Source: Tolypothrix tenuis PCC 7101
GTDB lineage: Bacteria > Cyanobacteriota > Cyanobacteriia > Cyanobacteriales > Nostocaceae
Assembly: GCF_002368295.1 (NCBI RefSeq)
Contig: NZ_AP018248.1
Location: 1,026,477 to 1,090,476, forward strand
DNA: 64,000 nt
Direction: 5' to 3'
A program made the position numbers and the translations under genes. A model generated the notes under the pieces. It ran no database searches. It saw only the letters and a list, made by a program, of their open reading frames with translations, and was not told where the DNA came from. The first letter of the stretch is position 1, and each line of letters opens with the position of its first letter. This document shows, piece after piece, positions 50,188 through 58,711 of this stretch.

Positions 50188-51816
50188 ATGTCTCAAGCAG
50201 ATACTAGCTCAGAAATTTTATACCAACAAATACAGAGGCTTGGCGATCGCGAATTACAAGTTGAGTATTTAAACCAATTGCAATGGACAGAACCCATTGC
50301 ACAGATATTACCCCTAGTAGATGATGAAACTGCGTTACGAGTGGTGAAGTTAGCTCTAGAAGTAGACTTATGTTTAGGAGCTAAACTCGCAGGAGCAGTG
50401 AAACCAGAGCTACAAAGCACTACAGTAGATTGGGTAATATCTACTGAGGTTTCTCCAGGATTCTTATTTGACTTAGTGGGTATAACTGGATCTGATGCAG
50501 CAATTCCGTTTCTAGTCAAAGTTGCGAACGAAGAAGAGCAAAATACATATTCTGCAATTTATGCATTAGGTGAAATTGGTACAGAAGCAGCAGTAAAAGC
50601 AGCAATACTAGCACTTACAGAAATTTACCACGACGCACAAAGGAACTCTTATCGAGAAAATAAGATATTGTCTGTCATTTACGCCTTAGAAAAAATTGGT
50701 ACAGAAGCAGCAGTGGAAGTACTTATAGAAATAATGAACAATGAACAATGGAATGACTTTGACATATCAGAAACCTGCGTTGAAGCAGCACAAGCATTAG
50801 CAACTATCAATTCTGAGTCTGGAAGACAAGCGCTAATGCGTTGGTGTCTGAAATATTTCGATTGGACAGATTTTAGCGGTACTGCTGCTGACCTTCTGAT
50901 TCCAATTGCTACCCCGGAGATTGTGCCAGAACTCCAGAAGTTGCTAGAAGAAAATGAAGATGATAATTATTATGGGGGTGAAGATGCAGCTAGGGTATTG
51001 GATGCTATTAATGCCAGAGCTAGCATTAATAAAGATGAGCCGCAATTAACTCCAACTAGCTCTCAACCAAACTTGGTAAACTTGGAACAACTTCTACACC
51101 ATCAAGACGAATCAGTTCGTCTTAGCGCCGTGAAAGATTTGGGTGGAGTTGCTGCTGAAGCCGTAGTACCGTTGTTACAACAAGCTTTGAACGATGAATA
51201 TGTTGGGGTACGTCGCTGTGCGGCTGAACAATTAGGGAATTTTACTTCAGAGTCAGCAGTAGCGGGACTAATACAGGCTTTGCAGGATGAAAATTCTGCA
51301 GTACGTTGGTCTGCTGCAGAAGGGTTGGCTAAAATTGCCACAGAATCAGCAACAACAGTACTAATTTCTGCATTAAATGATGAAAGTGCAGGAGTGCGAT
51401 CGCTTGTTGCTCAGGCATTAGGTAAAATCCATACAGAAGCTGCATTGTTAGGTTTACAGCCAGCCTTGAGTGATGCAGATATTTGGGTACGTCTAAATGC
51501 GGCTCAGAGTATAGGCTCCGAAGAATCTGTAAAAATATTACGCCAGGCACTAAGCGATCGCAATCCCAAAATTCGTAGTAAAGCTGCTTTGGCTTTAGGA
51601 GAAGTTGGTGCTGTATCTGCAGTTCCAGAACTGATTGTGGCATTAACAGATGAAGACTCAACAGTGCGTGAAAATACAATCTCAGCTTTAGGTAAAATTG
51701 TCGCTCCAGAATCATTATCTGCACTATTACATAATTACTCAAAATTCGTAGGAACAATTCATTCTCTACAAAAAGCTCTTGGTTATTATCATCCCCGTTA
51801 TTGTCCAGATAGCTAA
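50188..51816 (+). CDS. HEAT-repeat protein
   Basis: A 542-residue helical-repeat protein. Short HEAT (PBS-lyase-type) units recur through the C-terminal half: AVKDLGGVAAEAVVPLLQQAL, AAEQLGNFTSESAVAGLIQALQ, AAEGLAKIATESATTVLISAL, and so on, each about 31 residues. An irregular N-terminal part (about 1-280) contains longer helices. Such proteins act as protein-binding scaffolds; in cyanobacteria some are bilin lyases (CpcE/F type) but the lyase-specific signs are not evident. The ATG at 50188 has GGAAAG before it. Its stop overlaps the start of the decayed DUF6745 gene by one base, so the two were an operon. Confidence 0.85.
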   Translation: MSQADTSSEILYQQIQRLGDRELQVEYLNQLQWTEPIAQILPLVDDETALRVVKLALEVDLCLGAKLAGAVKPELQSTTVDWVISTEVSPGFLFDLVGITGSDAAIPFLVKVANEEEQNTYSAIYALGEIGTEAAVKAAILALTEIYHDAQRNSYRENKILSVIYALEKIGTEAAVEVLIEIMNNEQWNDFDISETCVEAAQALATINSESGRQALMRWCLKYFDWTDFSGTAADLLIPIATPEIVPELQKLLEENEDDNYYGGEDAARVLDAINARASINKDEPQLTPTSSQPNLVNLEQLLHHQDESVRLSAVKDLGGVAAEAVVPLLQQALNDEYVGVRRCAAEQLGNFTSESAVAGLIQALQDENSAVRWSAAEGLAKIATESATTVLISALNDESAGVRSLVAQALGKIHTEAALLGLQPALSDADIWVRLNAAQSIGSEESVKILRQALSDRNPKIRSKAALALGEVGAVSAVPELIVALTDEDSTVRENTISALGKIVAPESLSALLHNYSKFVGTIHSLQKALGYYHPRYCPDS

Positions 51817-52564
51817 TGTCTCATCAAAGAATTGCTAAATTAACTCCTGAACAAGCAGCGTTAATTCCTGCATATAAACAAAAGTGGATAAATATTGCAT
51901 TGACCACAACACCAATTGACCGCCAAAAAGCCAAAGAATCAGTCACAGAAGCTTACCTACTTCAAAGCTTACCTGAACCTGAAATTATCTTTTTTGATAG
52001 CCCTTATACAGCTTGGAATGAGCGATTGATCCAAATTATCAATCTGCCAAAGAAAGAAAGATGACAGATGATTCAGGAAATTCAATTGCTCACTACTAAC
52101 TTGGAAACAGCTTTAATATATGAACTCCGATATCAATTAACTCCCCAAATTCAAGATGAATTGTTATTTTATTTGCATAAAGAGCTAGATATTGAGCCAC
52201 TTTTAAGTAATGAATTAAACTTAATGTGGACTATGTTTGATAGTAAATCTAAGAAGAAAGTTGAAACAGCAAAACTATCTTTAGCCACAAGCGGTTTTTG
52301 TAATTTGTGGGCAAAAGCTGGTGCCTATTTAGATTTTTGTATTAATGTTTTAAATTGCGCCATTGACGGAAAAGATGGAGCATCTATCAAAATTTGATTG
52401 CAAACATTGGCAAATTATTTCCAATGAAAGAGCAGGTCGTGATATGCGAACGTCCCTGTAAGCTTTTATTAGACGATGAAAATCGCTTTTGTGTTACATC
52501 TGAGCCAGCAGTACAATTTATCGATGGCTACCAGATACATATTCCCGTGCAATGGCTTTGGTAA
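51816..52564 (+). pseudogene. decayed DUF6745 family gene
   Basis: Three consecutive fragments in one orientation look like parts of one protein. 51816-52064 encodes LTPEQAALIPAYKQKWINIA...EPEIIFFDSPYTAW, the N-terminal block typical of DUF6745. 52068-52397 encodes a Gln/Leu-rich middle (LRYQLTPQIQDELLFYLHKE). 52424-52564 encodes MKEQVVICERPCKLLLDDEN and AVQFIDGYQIHIP, the family's central CDRP...AxxFxDGY block. Intact members are several hundred residues in one frame, so stops and missing sequence indicate a pseudogene. The first fragment begins directly at the HEAT gene's stop. The family's function is unknown. Confidence 0.75.
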
Positions 52565-52618
52565 TACCATTTTGTGGGTAGAGGGTTTAGTAATGCTTTG
52601 TCCTCTATATTTGGCACT

Positions 52619-52649
52619 GATGCGTCACGCTATCGCTAACGCATCCTAC
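52619..52649. repeat. GATGCGTTA palindromic dispersed repeat, copy 3
   Basis: GATGCGTCACGCTATCGCTA then ACGCATCCTAC: near-identical to 5795-5825 (one base change in the arm), just after the DUF6745 relic. Confidence 0.75.
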
Positions 52650-52678
52650 GCGAACTGATGGACTTTAGCGAGATTTAG

Positions 52679-52707
52679 ATCCCCGACTTGTTCAAAAAGT
52701 CGGGGAT
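52679..52707. terminator. 11-bp hairpin between the DUF6745 relic and gatD
   Basis: ATCCCCGACTT (52679-52689), 7-base loop, AAGTCGGGGAT (52697-52707). It lies at the convergent boundary. There is no strong T-run, so terminator function is likely but not certain; this hairpin may also be a dispersed repeat. Confidence 0.55.
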
Positions 52708-52737
52708 ATGGACAGCAAAGTTTGCTTAAGTAAGTGC

Positions 52738-53541
52738 TTAAACCTTAGCCGCAGCTGGTGTTGGTAAACTTACTTTCAATCGCTTAAACATGGCTTCCCG
52801 TGCTTGCATTGCCAAGGTATCATCTAAAGGTTCTAGGGTAATTGGCTGTTGATACTTCAACCGCAAAGCTGTTTGAATTAACCAATCTGCAACAAAGGGA
52901 TTTTTGGGTAACAAGGGGCCGTGAGAATAGGTTGCGATCGCATTCTGGTAAAATGCTCCTTCTGTACCATCTTCACCGTTATTGCCTAAGCCGTACAAAA
53001 CTTTTCCTAAGGCTTCAACTTTCCCCAGCTTGGTACGTCCACCGTGATTTTCAAAGCCAACTAAATAAGGTGTGCTACCTGTCATGGCTTTTAAATCTTG
53101 CGCTAGGCGAGAAGCTGTAACTTCAATCACTAAATTACCGATGCAGCGTTTAGTATTTTCACCAGGATGGACAGAAACTAAATCTAATATTCCTAAACCT
53201 TCAATGCGTTGTCCTAGTCCGGGTTCGTAATAATGTCCTAACAACTGCGGCGAACCACAAGTAAATACTCCCGGTGTGCCATTTTCGATTTTTTCACGCA
53301 TCGCATCGGCTTTTGCACCTTGCAAATCGCGCATAACAATTTCCTGCTGGCGGTCTTGTGCGCCACCACCGACAATTAAATCAACAGATTTAATATCCTC
53401 TGCTGTCGCATTTTGATCCAAAGGTACAACCTTAACGCTGAATCCCCGCCATTGAGCGCGGCGTTCTATAGTAATTACATTACCGCGATCGCCATAGGTA
53501 CTCATCAGCGTCGGATATAACCAACCAATTGTAATTTGCAT
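52738..53541 (-). CDS. gatD: GatD-type glutamine amidotransferase
   Basis: A 267-residue class I (CobB/CobQ-like) amidotransferase. The nucleophile is Cys95 in GVFTCGSPQLLGHYY, the catalytic His lies in VGFENHGGRT, and YGDRGNVITIERR starts the chain as in GatD. With MurT it forms the lipid II isoglutaminyl synthase that amidates D-Glu of the peptidoglycan stem, known best from Gram-positive bacteria; cyanobacteria also carry the pair. murT lies 97 bases upstream on the same strand, giving a murT-gatD operon. Confidence 0.92.
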   Translation of the reverse strand: MQITIGWLYPTLMSTYGDRGNVITIERRAQWRGFSVKVVPLDQNATAEDIKSVDLIVGGGAQDRQQEIVMRDLQGAKADAMREKIENGTPGVFTCGSPQLLGHYYEPGLGQRIEGLGILDLVSVHPGENTKRCIGNLVIEVTASRLAQDLKAMTGSTPYLVGFENHGGRTKLGKVEALGKVLYGLGNNGEDGTEGAFYQNAIATYSHGPLLPKNPFVADWLIQTALRLKYQQPITLEPLDDTLAMQAREAMFKRLKVSLPTPAAAKV

Positions 53542-53605
53542 AGTATTGGGGAAGGGGGAATGGGGAATGGGGAAGGGGGAGATAAATAACTTTTACCTCT
53601 TGTAC

Positions 53606-53625
53606 AGACGCGATTCATCGCGTCT
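53606..53625. repeat. AGACGCGAT palindrome, copy 4
   Basis: AGACGCGAT, TC, ATCGCGTCT, in the murT-gatD spacer. Fourth member of the family at 10360, 40342 and 42005. Preceded by GGGGAAT heptamers (53551-53580). Confidence 0.8.
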
Positions 53626-53638
53626 CTCCGTGACCAAT

Positions 53639-54979
53639 TTATAAAATCTTGCGTCCTGTTAATACTTCACGCACATTCAACATTGCTGTGTATGTGGGTA
53701 AAATATGCAGGGTTTCGTTGTTGGGTGTACGCTCTAAGGCGGTGTTAATAGCCTGACGTAAATCTTCTTCCACAATTAGTTTAAAATTTTGGGCAGGATT
53801 GGGGTCACTGTAGCGCAGACGTAAGGCCATATCATAAGCGCGATCGCCACTCACTACTAAAGTCCCGCCACGCTGAACTAGTTTCTCTGTATCTACATCC
53901 CAAATCCAAGAGACATCTTCGCCATCTTGTACTCGGTCGTTTAATACTAGCAAAGTAGTTTTATCAGTACTTTCTGTAACTACGCGAATAGTTTCATTTG
54001 TCCCGACAGGATTTTTTGATAATAAAATTCTTACCTTTTTACCGTTAATTTCTAACTCTTCCGCACGACCGAAAGCTGCTTGGAAATTGGGAATTGTCTC
54101 GCGGATAGTGGCTGCATCAACTCCTAATTCTTGGGCAGCAGTGGCAGCAGCTAAGGTATTGTATTTGTTATATAAACCCACCAAAATTTGCGGCCATTCG
54201 CTACTATTCAGGCTCGGTTGACTTCTACTAAAACCACAATTAGAACAGCTATATTCCCCCATGTGGGACAAGTAAACGCCTTTGTAGTCTAAAGCCTTGC
54301 CGCATCTGGGACAATAAATCGAATCTACAGCATGGGGAATTGCTTCTAAATAATGTTCCGGTTCACTCAAACCGAAAAACGCCACTCGCTGCTGAGTTAA
54401 TTGTTGACCGAGATAGCAAATTGTTGGGTCGTCGGCATTTGCCACTACGATAGTATCGGGTGATAAAGTTGCGATCGCTTTTCCCCAGCGCTTACTAATA
54501 GTATCTACTTCCCCGTACCTATCGAGTTGGTCGCGGAATAAGTTTAAACACAGAATTAGCTTTGGCTGAATTGGCGCTAAAACCCTAGGTAAAATATTTT
54601 CATCAACTTCTAAAATGGCATAGTCAACATCCAAGCTACCCAGGATGTTAGTGTTATCCATCAGCGCAGTCATCAACCCATTTTCCAAATTTGCGCCTGT
54701 AGAGTTATGAGCAACACGGTAGCCTTGGCGTTCTAAAATCTCCCGTAACAGCAGCGATGTGGTAGTTTTCCCATTCGTACCCGCAATCAGAATTGCGCCT
54801 TTTTTCACCTGCTGACTCAATAACTGCAACAGCTTAGGTTCAATTCGCCGAGCAATTGAACCTGGTAATACACTAGCAGCACCCAAGCGGAGCGATCGCA
54901 CCATAAAGGTCACACCCTTTGCGACTGACACCGCCAAACCCAGTTTGAGCCTATCTATAAGTTGTATTTTGTTCGCCAC
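53639..54979 (-). CDS. murT: MurT-type Mur ligase (lipid II isoglutaminyl synthase subunit)
   Basis: A 446-residue Mur-ligase-fold protein. The ATP site is AGTNGKTTT (66-74), the central region carries EVDEN and NLFRDQLDRYGE, and a four-Cys zinc ribbon interrupts the fold (Cys223, 226, 245, 248: CPRCG and CSNCG), the hallmark of MurT. The C-terminal DUF1727 domain (NPVGTNETIRVV, DGEDVSWIWDVD) completes it. It works with GatD, which supplies ammonia from glutamine, to amidate D-Glu in peptidoglycan. An N-terminal hydrophobic segment may associate it with the membrane. Confidence 0.94.
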   Translation of the reverse strand: MANKIQLIDRLKLGLAVSVAKGVTFMVRSLRLGAASVLPGSIARRIEPKLLQLLSQQVKKGAILIAGTNGKTTTSLLLREILERQGYRVAHNSTGANLENGLMTALMDNTNILGSLDVDYAILEVDENILPRVLAPIQPKLILCLNLFRDQLDRYGEVDTISKRWGKAIATLSPDTIVVANADDPTICYLGQQLTQQRVAFFGLSEPEHYLEAIPHAVDSIYCPRCGKALDYKGVYLSHMGEYSCSNCGFSRSQPSLNSSEWPQILVGLYNKYNTLAAATAAQELGVDAATIRETIPNFQAAFGRAEELEINGKKVRILLSKNPVGTNETIRVVTESTDKTTLLVLNDRVQDGEDVSWIWDVDTEKLVQRGGTLVVSGDRAYDMALRLRYSDPNPAQNFKLIVEEDLRQAINTALERTPNNETLHILPTYTAMLNVREVLTGRKIL

Positions 54980-55286
54980 AGTAGTTAATAGCTTAAGTTT
55001 TAAATTAATCTTGAGAGTTTAGCGAATCCTCGCACAAAAAGCCAGCCAAACCCTGAAGGGAATTCAAAATTCAAAATTCAAAATTCAAAATTCAAAAATT
55101 ATTTATTTCTCCCCCATCTCCCTCATCTCCCTCATCTCCCTCATCTCCCTCATCCCCAATCCCCACTACTCCCCCGTCCCCATAGGCGTTATCTTAAAAA
55201 TTAGTGCGTAGACGTAATCATCTATCCAGCGCTGTTGGCTGAATTCAGCACAAACTGACAAATTGTAGCTTTCAAGGTTTGTTTTG
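54980..55286. repeat. tandem-repeat-filled divergent spacer
   Basis: Contains about five copies of AAAATTC (about 55066-55098) and four of CTCCCTCAT (about 55117-55152), followed by unique DNA with presumed promoters of murT and the downstream gene. No gene seen. Confidence 0.7.
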
Positions 55287-55871
55287 ATGAATGGGATAAA
55301 GTCTCTGTTTTTACAAAAAATAGCCAATTGGCAACGATTGGTTTACAAAGCTTTGGTATTGCTTGTTTGCCTGTTCATTATCAATATCCAGCCAGCATTT
55401 GCTGGTATTAAAGATGACAATTTTGATGGCAATATTTTCGTGGTTTATGCTGGTAATGGTTCACTGGTTCCACCAAGACAAACACTAGCACAGACTTTAG
55501 AAGAGCATAAACCCGCTTTTTTAGCTTTTTATGTTGATGACAGCAAAGATTGTAAGGAATATGCCATTACAATCTCACGGGTACAGGAATTCTATGGTAA
55601 AGCCGCAGAGATTATCCCCATTAGTGTAGATACCATCCCTGCTCAAAAAACTTATGCACCTACGGAAGTAGGATATTACTACTCTGGTGCTGTTCCTCAA
55701 GTTGTGGTGTTAGATCAATCAGGCAAAGTAGTTTTAAATAAGCAGGGTCAAGTTCCCTTTGAGGAAATCGACGATCGCTTTCGTGAGGTGTTTGATTTAC
55801 TACCACGCACCGAATCAGTGCAGTTAAAACGACGTTCTTTCAATGAGTTCAGTAGTGAGTTAAGTAAATAA
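55287..55871 (+). CDS. thioredoxin-fold photosystem I accumulation factor (Slr1796-like)
   Basis: A 194-residue protein with an N-terminal membrane/signal segment (about 20-40: ALVLLVCLFIINIQPAFAG) and a thioredoxin-like domain with LAFYVDDSKDCKEYA, IPISVDTIPAQ and GAVPQVVVLDQSG. Instead of the active CxxC there is only a single Cys (KDC), so it is not an ordinary disulfide reductase. The pattern agrees with the Slr1796-type thylakoid protein needed for photosystem I accumulation, a link I state from memory. The ATG at 55287 follows GAAGGTT-like DNA only weakly. It ends in a clear terminator. Confidence 0.75.
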   Translation: MNGIKSLFLQKIANWQRLVYKALVLLVCLFIINIQPAFAGIKDDNFDGNIFVVYAGNGSLVPPRQTLAQTLEEHKPAFLAFYVDDSKDCKEYAITISRVQEFYGKAAEIIPISVDTIPAQKTYAPTEVGYYYSGAVPQVVVLDQSGKVVLNKQGQVPFEEIDDRFREVFDLLPRTESVQLKRRSFNEFSSELSK

Positions 55872-55876
55872 CTTTC

Positions 55877-55908
55877 AGGGTAGACCAAATTGGTCTGCCC
55901 TTAGTTTT
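55877..55908 (+). terminator. Rho-independent terminator
   Basis: AGGGTAGACCA (55877-55887), AAT, TGGTCTGCCCT (55891-55901), with one G-U pair, followed by TAGTTTTTA, right after the thioredoxin-fold gene. Confidence 0.8.
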
Positions 55909-56120
55909 TATCATGTCAAACAATTAAGACTGCTATATCTGATACTGCATTTCCTATAAGCTTAAATCATAATATTCTAATAATCTACTTTAGCCATTAA
56001 TAAACTTAACCCATAATAAATCAGCAATATTCCATAACAAATGACAAATAACAAATAACGAATGACAAATGACAATTGACCAATGACAAATGGCAATTAA
56101 CTAATTTAGAGTGTGTTCTG

Positions 56121-56729
56121 ATGTCAAAGGTTTACACTACCGAAGAACTTATAAAAATTTTGGCAGATGAGCGTCAAGCTTGCCTGAAGGGTGAACGCTT
56201 GAAGTTAGAAGTCACGGTCTCTGGTAATCCTTTAATTGACCAATTTATCAGAAGCGATGGGCTACAAAAATTCACTGCCTATCAAGATTTTAAAGCTGCG
56301 ATTCACGATTATCAAAGAGAAAATCATGTCTCAGGAATTATCTGGCATGAAGTGAATGTTAAAGGCAAAACCTTAAAATATCCTAAAATAGATCATGAGT
56401 TAATAGCTATCATAAGTGACTTGGCAATACTACATACTGCCAAAAATTCTATTTTAGAATTTTGGTATGAAGTCACAGCAGAGATGGACTTATATTTGAG
56501 TTTTAATAATAGCAAGCAATACCAGCAAATTAATAAATTAGATGTTGAAAGAATTGCTCAAATCACAGAATGGGCAAGTTTATGGAAATGGGAGAATTCC
56601 AACTTCCTAGAAATTATTTTGCAGTTGGGATGGGGTAAACCCGAAGAAGCTCAATATAAACGTGGTAGACCACATTCTGGTAGTGAATATATTCACGCAG
56701 TCAATCCCGGAAATCGCCCAATTGGTTAA
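56121..56729 (+). CDS. hypothetical protein (202 aa)
   Basis: I do not recognise the family. The protein begins MSKVYTTEELIKILADERQA and is soluble, with a His/Trp-rich centre (GIIWHEVNVKGKTLKYPKIDHEL) and helical C-terminal half, ending GSEYIHAVNPGNRPIG. The ATG at 56121 is chosen; the longer frame (to 56076) would include TGACAAATGACAAT repeats. It is followed after 12 bases by a HicB-like gene, which suggests an operon, but the pair does not match a known HicA toxin. Confidence 0.75.
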   Translation: MSKVYTTEELIKILADERQACLKGERLKLEVTVSGNPLIDQFIRSDGLQKFTAYQDFKAAIHDYQRENHVSGIIWHEVNVKGKTLKYPKIDHELIAIISDLAILHTAKNSILEFWYEVTAEMDLYLSFNNSKQYQQINKLDVERIAQITEWASLWKWENSNFLEIILQLGWGKPEEAQYKRGRPHSGSEYIHAVNPGNRPIG

Positions 56730-56741
56730 ATAACAAGAATA

Positions 56742-56963
56742 ATGCGTTATACAGTTGTGATTGAAAAGGGAGAAACTAGCTACGGCGCTTATGTCCCCGA
56801 TTTACCTGGTTGTGTAGCTGTGGGTGAAACCTTAGAAGAAGTTAAGCAAATGATTGCAGAAGCCATTGAATTTCATATTGAGGGAATGCTAGAAAAGGGT
56901 TTACCTGTTCCCCATCCTGCAAGCATTGCTCATGAGGTGGAAGTTTTAGAACCTCAAAGATAA
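56742..56963 (+). CDS. HicB-like antitoxin-fold protein (orphan)
   Basis: A 73-residue protein with the partial RNase H-like HicB fold: YTVVIEKGETSYGAYVPDLPGC and GETLEEVKQMIAEAIEFHIE. In toxin-antitoxin pairs HicB neutralises the mRNA interferase HicA. No HicA-like frame (about 60 residues with GSHH-like motif) is found within several hundred bases on either strand. Nor does it have a C-terminal DNA-binding domain. It is likely a solitary member, as is common in cyanobacteria. It lies 12 bases after the hypothetical gene. Confidence 0.88.
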   Translation: MRYTVVIEKGETSYGAYVPDLPGCVAVGETLEEVKQMIAEAIEFHIEGMLEKGLPVPHPASIAHEVEVLEPQR

Positions 56964-57050
56964 TAGACTAATCGTGAATTTAAGACTAATTGCTCAATTA
57001 ACCAAGCACAAGGCGATCGCATTTTTGCATTGTACTTGGCTTTGTCGTAT

Positions 57051-58502
57051 TTATTTCGCCAGCGTTTTCACACTCAATACCTGCGGTGGTGTTGAATCTG
57101 GCGGATAAATTAAATCTACCTGTACCATTTTTTTACTTCCAGGTGGTAGCGTCACCTGTAGTAATGGTTCTAAAACCTGTGCTGTTCTATGCCATAAATG
57201 TACATAACGCGTTTGTTTTTGCCCTTGGTCATCGGTATAGCGTAGCCGCACCGTACCCCGGAAGAAAGGAAAATCTAAGGATGGTTTGCGGAAGCGAAGA
57301 TTTCCTTTAGCTAATTTATCTTCCTTTAATGGTGTTTCTAAAGTGATAGCAACTTTCTGATTTTGGTTAGTTGTATTGCTCAAAGGTAAACTGAGGTTAT
57401 ATTCCACACCATAATTACCGTGCGCTTCATAGGCGGTATCTGGATAGCGGACTAACATTTTTGCAGTTTGGTTTTGTTCGCTACCTAAACGTCCACCTTT
57501 AAGAGTGGCAATAGGATAAGAAATTGCTTTACCTGGTTGCGGAATTGTGAGAGTTTGGGCTTTGGGGTTATCTGTAAGAGATGCTTGCCATTGCGAACCC
57601 TGGGATATGCCAGCTACACGCCCATAAATCAGCGCACCACCTGTAGCATTTGGGGGAGTGGGGGTTTTATCTCGTGGCCCAGCAAAGTTACCATTATTAA
57701 GTAAAGCTTGCCATTCTGTGAGAGTAGGAGCGCGATCGCTTCCATCCGCGTTTTTCTTCGCAAACATTGCTAAACTAGCTGTATAGACTTTGCCACTACT
57801 ACGCAACCGCATAAAGCTAGAGCGACCATTTACAGGCTTTTCCAGATTTTTCACCGGAATGGGATGATTCAGCAGCATTCGGCTTTCTCCTGGCGGAATT
57901 ACCAGCTTCGCTGGAAAATCAGCTTGGCGAACTCCCCGCAATACATCACCAGCCGCGCGATTACCTGGCCCAGAAAAAGCTTTACCATCGTTATTGTCAA
58001 TGTAAGGCCCCAACGTTAGAAACGGCGCATCCTGCATTAAATAACTCGCCGCTTGCAATACATCTACTGTTACAGCTTGCTTACCAGGATTATTCACAAT
58101 TACACCCAGGTATAGCGTCTGTAAATTCTTAGGAGTGTGGGTATAGTGGTGAGCAAATAAATCAAAGCGTCCGGAAAAGGGAAAATTTAAATGGGCCGCC
58201 GCAAGTTTTTTCCCTTGTGGAGGAAATGTAGACAGCAAAATGCCTTCATTTTTAACCCATTCTGGGCTATTGCTATTAAATACAGGTATATTATCCAGCT
58301 TGCCAGGTAAAGCCCGGACTTCACCCTCTTGTACAATTTCTTGAGGTGCTGGCTTGAGAGAAGATTGGGCGACGACTGCGGAATTACGACTGTCAGTTTT
58401 TGAGTTTAAAGTTGCGTATGTCAAAGTTTGAGACAACGCAGTTCCTAATAAAAATAAGCATATAGGTGCAGTCAGTTGATATTGAGGCTTATTAGCTGGC
58501 AT
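57051..58502 (-). CDS. DUF3370 exported protein
   Basis: A 483-residue secreted protein with an N-terminal signal (about 11-30: APICLFLLGTALSQTLTYATL). The rest is beta-rich, with EIVQEGEVRALPGKLDNIPVFNSNSPEW and FDLFAHHYTHTP at the front and a repeated sandwich-like second half. These stretches are what I associate with DUF3370, a cyanobacterial family of unknown function, possibly surface- or envelope-located. ATG at 58502; no obvious operon partner. Confidence 0.82.
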   Translation of the reverse strand: MPANKPQYQLTAPICLFLLGTALSQTLTYATLNSKTDSRNSAVVAQSSLKPAPQEIVQEGEVRALPGKLDNIPVFNSNSPEWVKNEGILLSTFPPQGKKLAAAHLNFPFSGRFDLFAHHYTHTPKNLQTLYLGVIVNNPGKQAVTVDVLQAASYLMQDAPFLTLGPYIDNNDGKAFSGPGNRAAGDVLRGVRQADFPAKLVIPPGESRMLLNHPIPVKNLEKPVNGRSSFMRLRSSGKVYTASLAMFAKKNADGSDRAPTLTEWQALLNNGNFAGPRDKTPTPPNATGGALIYGRVAGISQGSQWQASLTDNPKAQTLTIPQPGKAISYPIATLKGGRLGSEQNQTAKMLVRYPDTAYEAHGNYGVEYNLSLPLSNTTNQNQKVAITLETPLKEDKLAKGNLRFRKPSLDFPFFRGTVRLRYTDDQGQKQTRYVHLWHRTAQVLEPLLQVTLPPGSKKMVQVDLIYPPDSTPPQVLSVKTLAK

Positions 58503-58579
58503 ATATATTGATTTTTCAAGAAACCTGTAGTTTTCACGATGACCTCATGTAACTACAAGTTCCTGAAACAATATTTCTG

Positions 58580-58711
58580 ATCATGGGCATGGGGCATTGG
58601 GCATTGGGCATGGTAATTGGTAATTGGTAATTGGTAATCGTATTTATCTCCTTTTCCCCTTGTCCCCAATCCCCAATCCCCAATCCCCAGTCCCCAGTCC
58701 CCAGTCCCCTA
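58580..58711. repeat. cluster of heptameric tandem repeats
   Basis: GGGCATT (58584-58612), GGTAATT (58612-58640), then CCCCAAT and CCCCAGT (58664-58708) arranged one after another. The last run reaches the 3' end of the next gene. Confidence 0.8.

Noticed and set aside
55060..55155. Possible CRISPR-like array (regular short repeats)
   Set aside because: Repeats are 7-9 bases, directly adjacent and without spacers: simple tandem repeats, as elsewhere in the window.
56964..57050. HicA toxin partner for the HicB-like gene
   Set aside because: No frame of about 60 residues with a HicA-like motif here or within several hundred bases.
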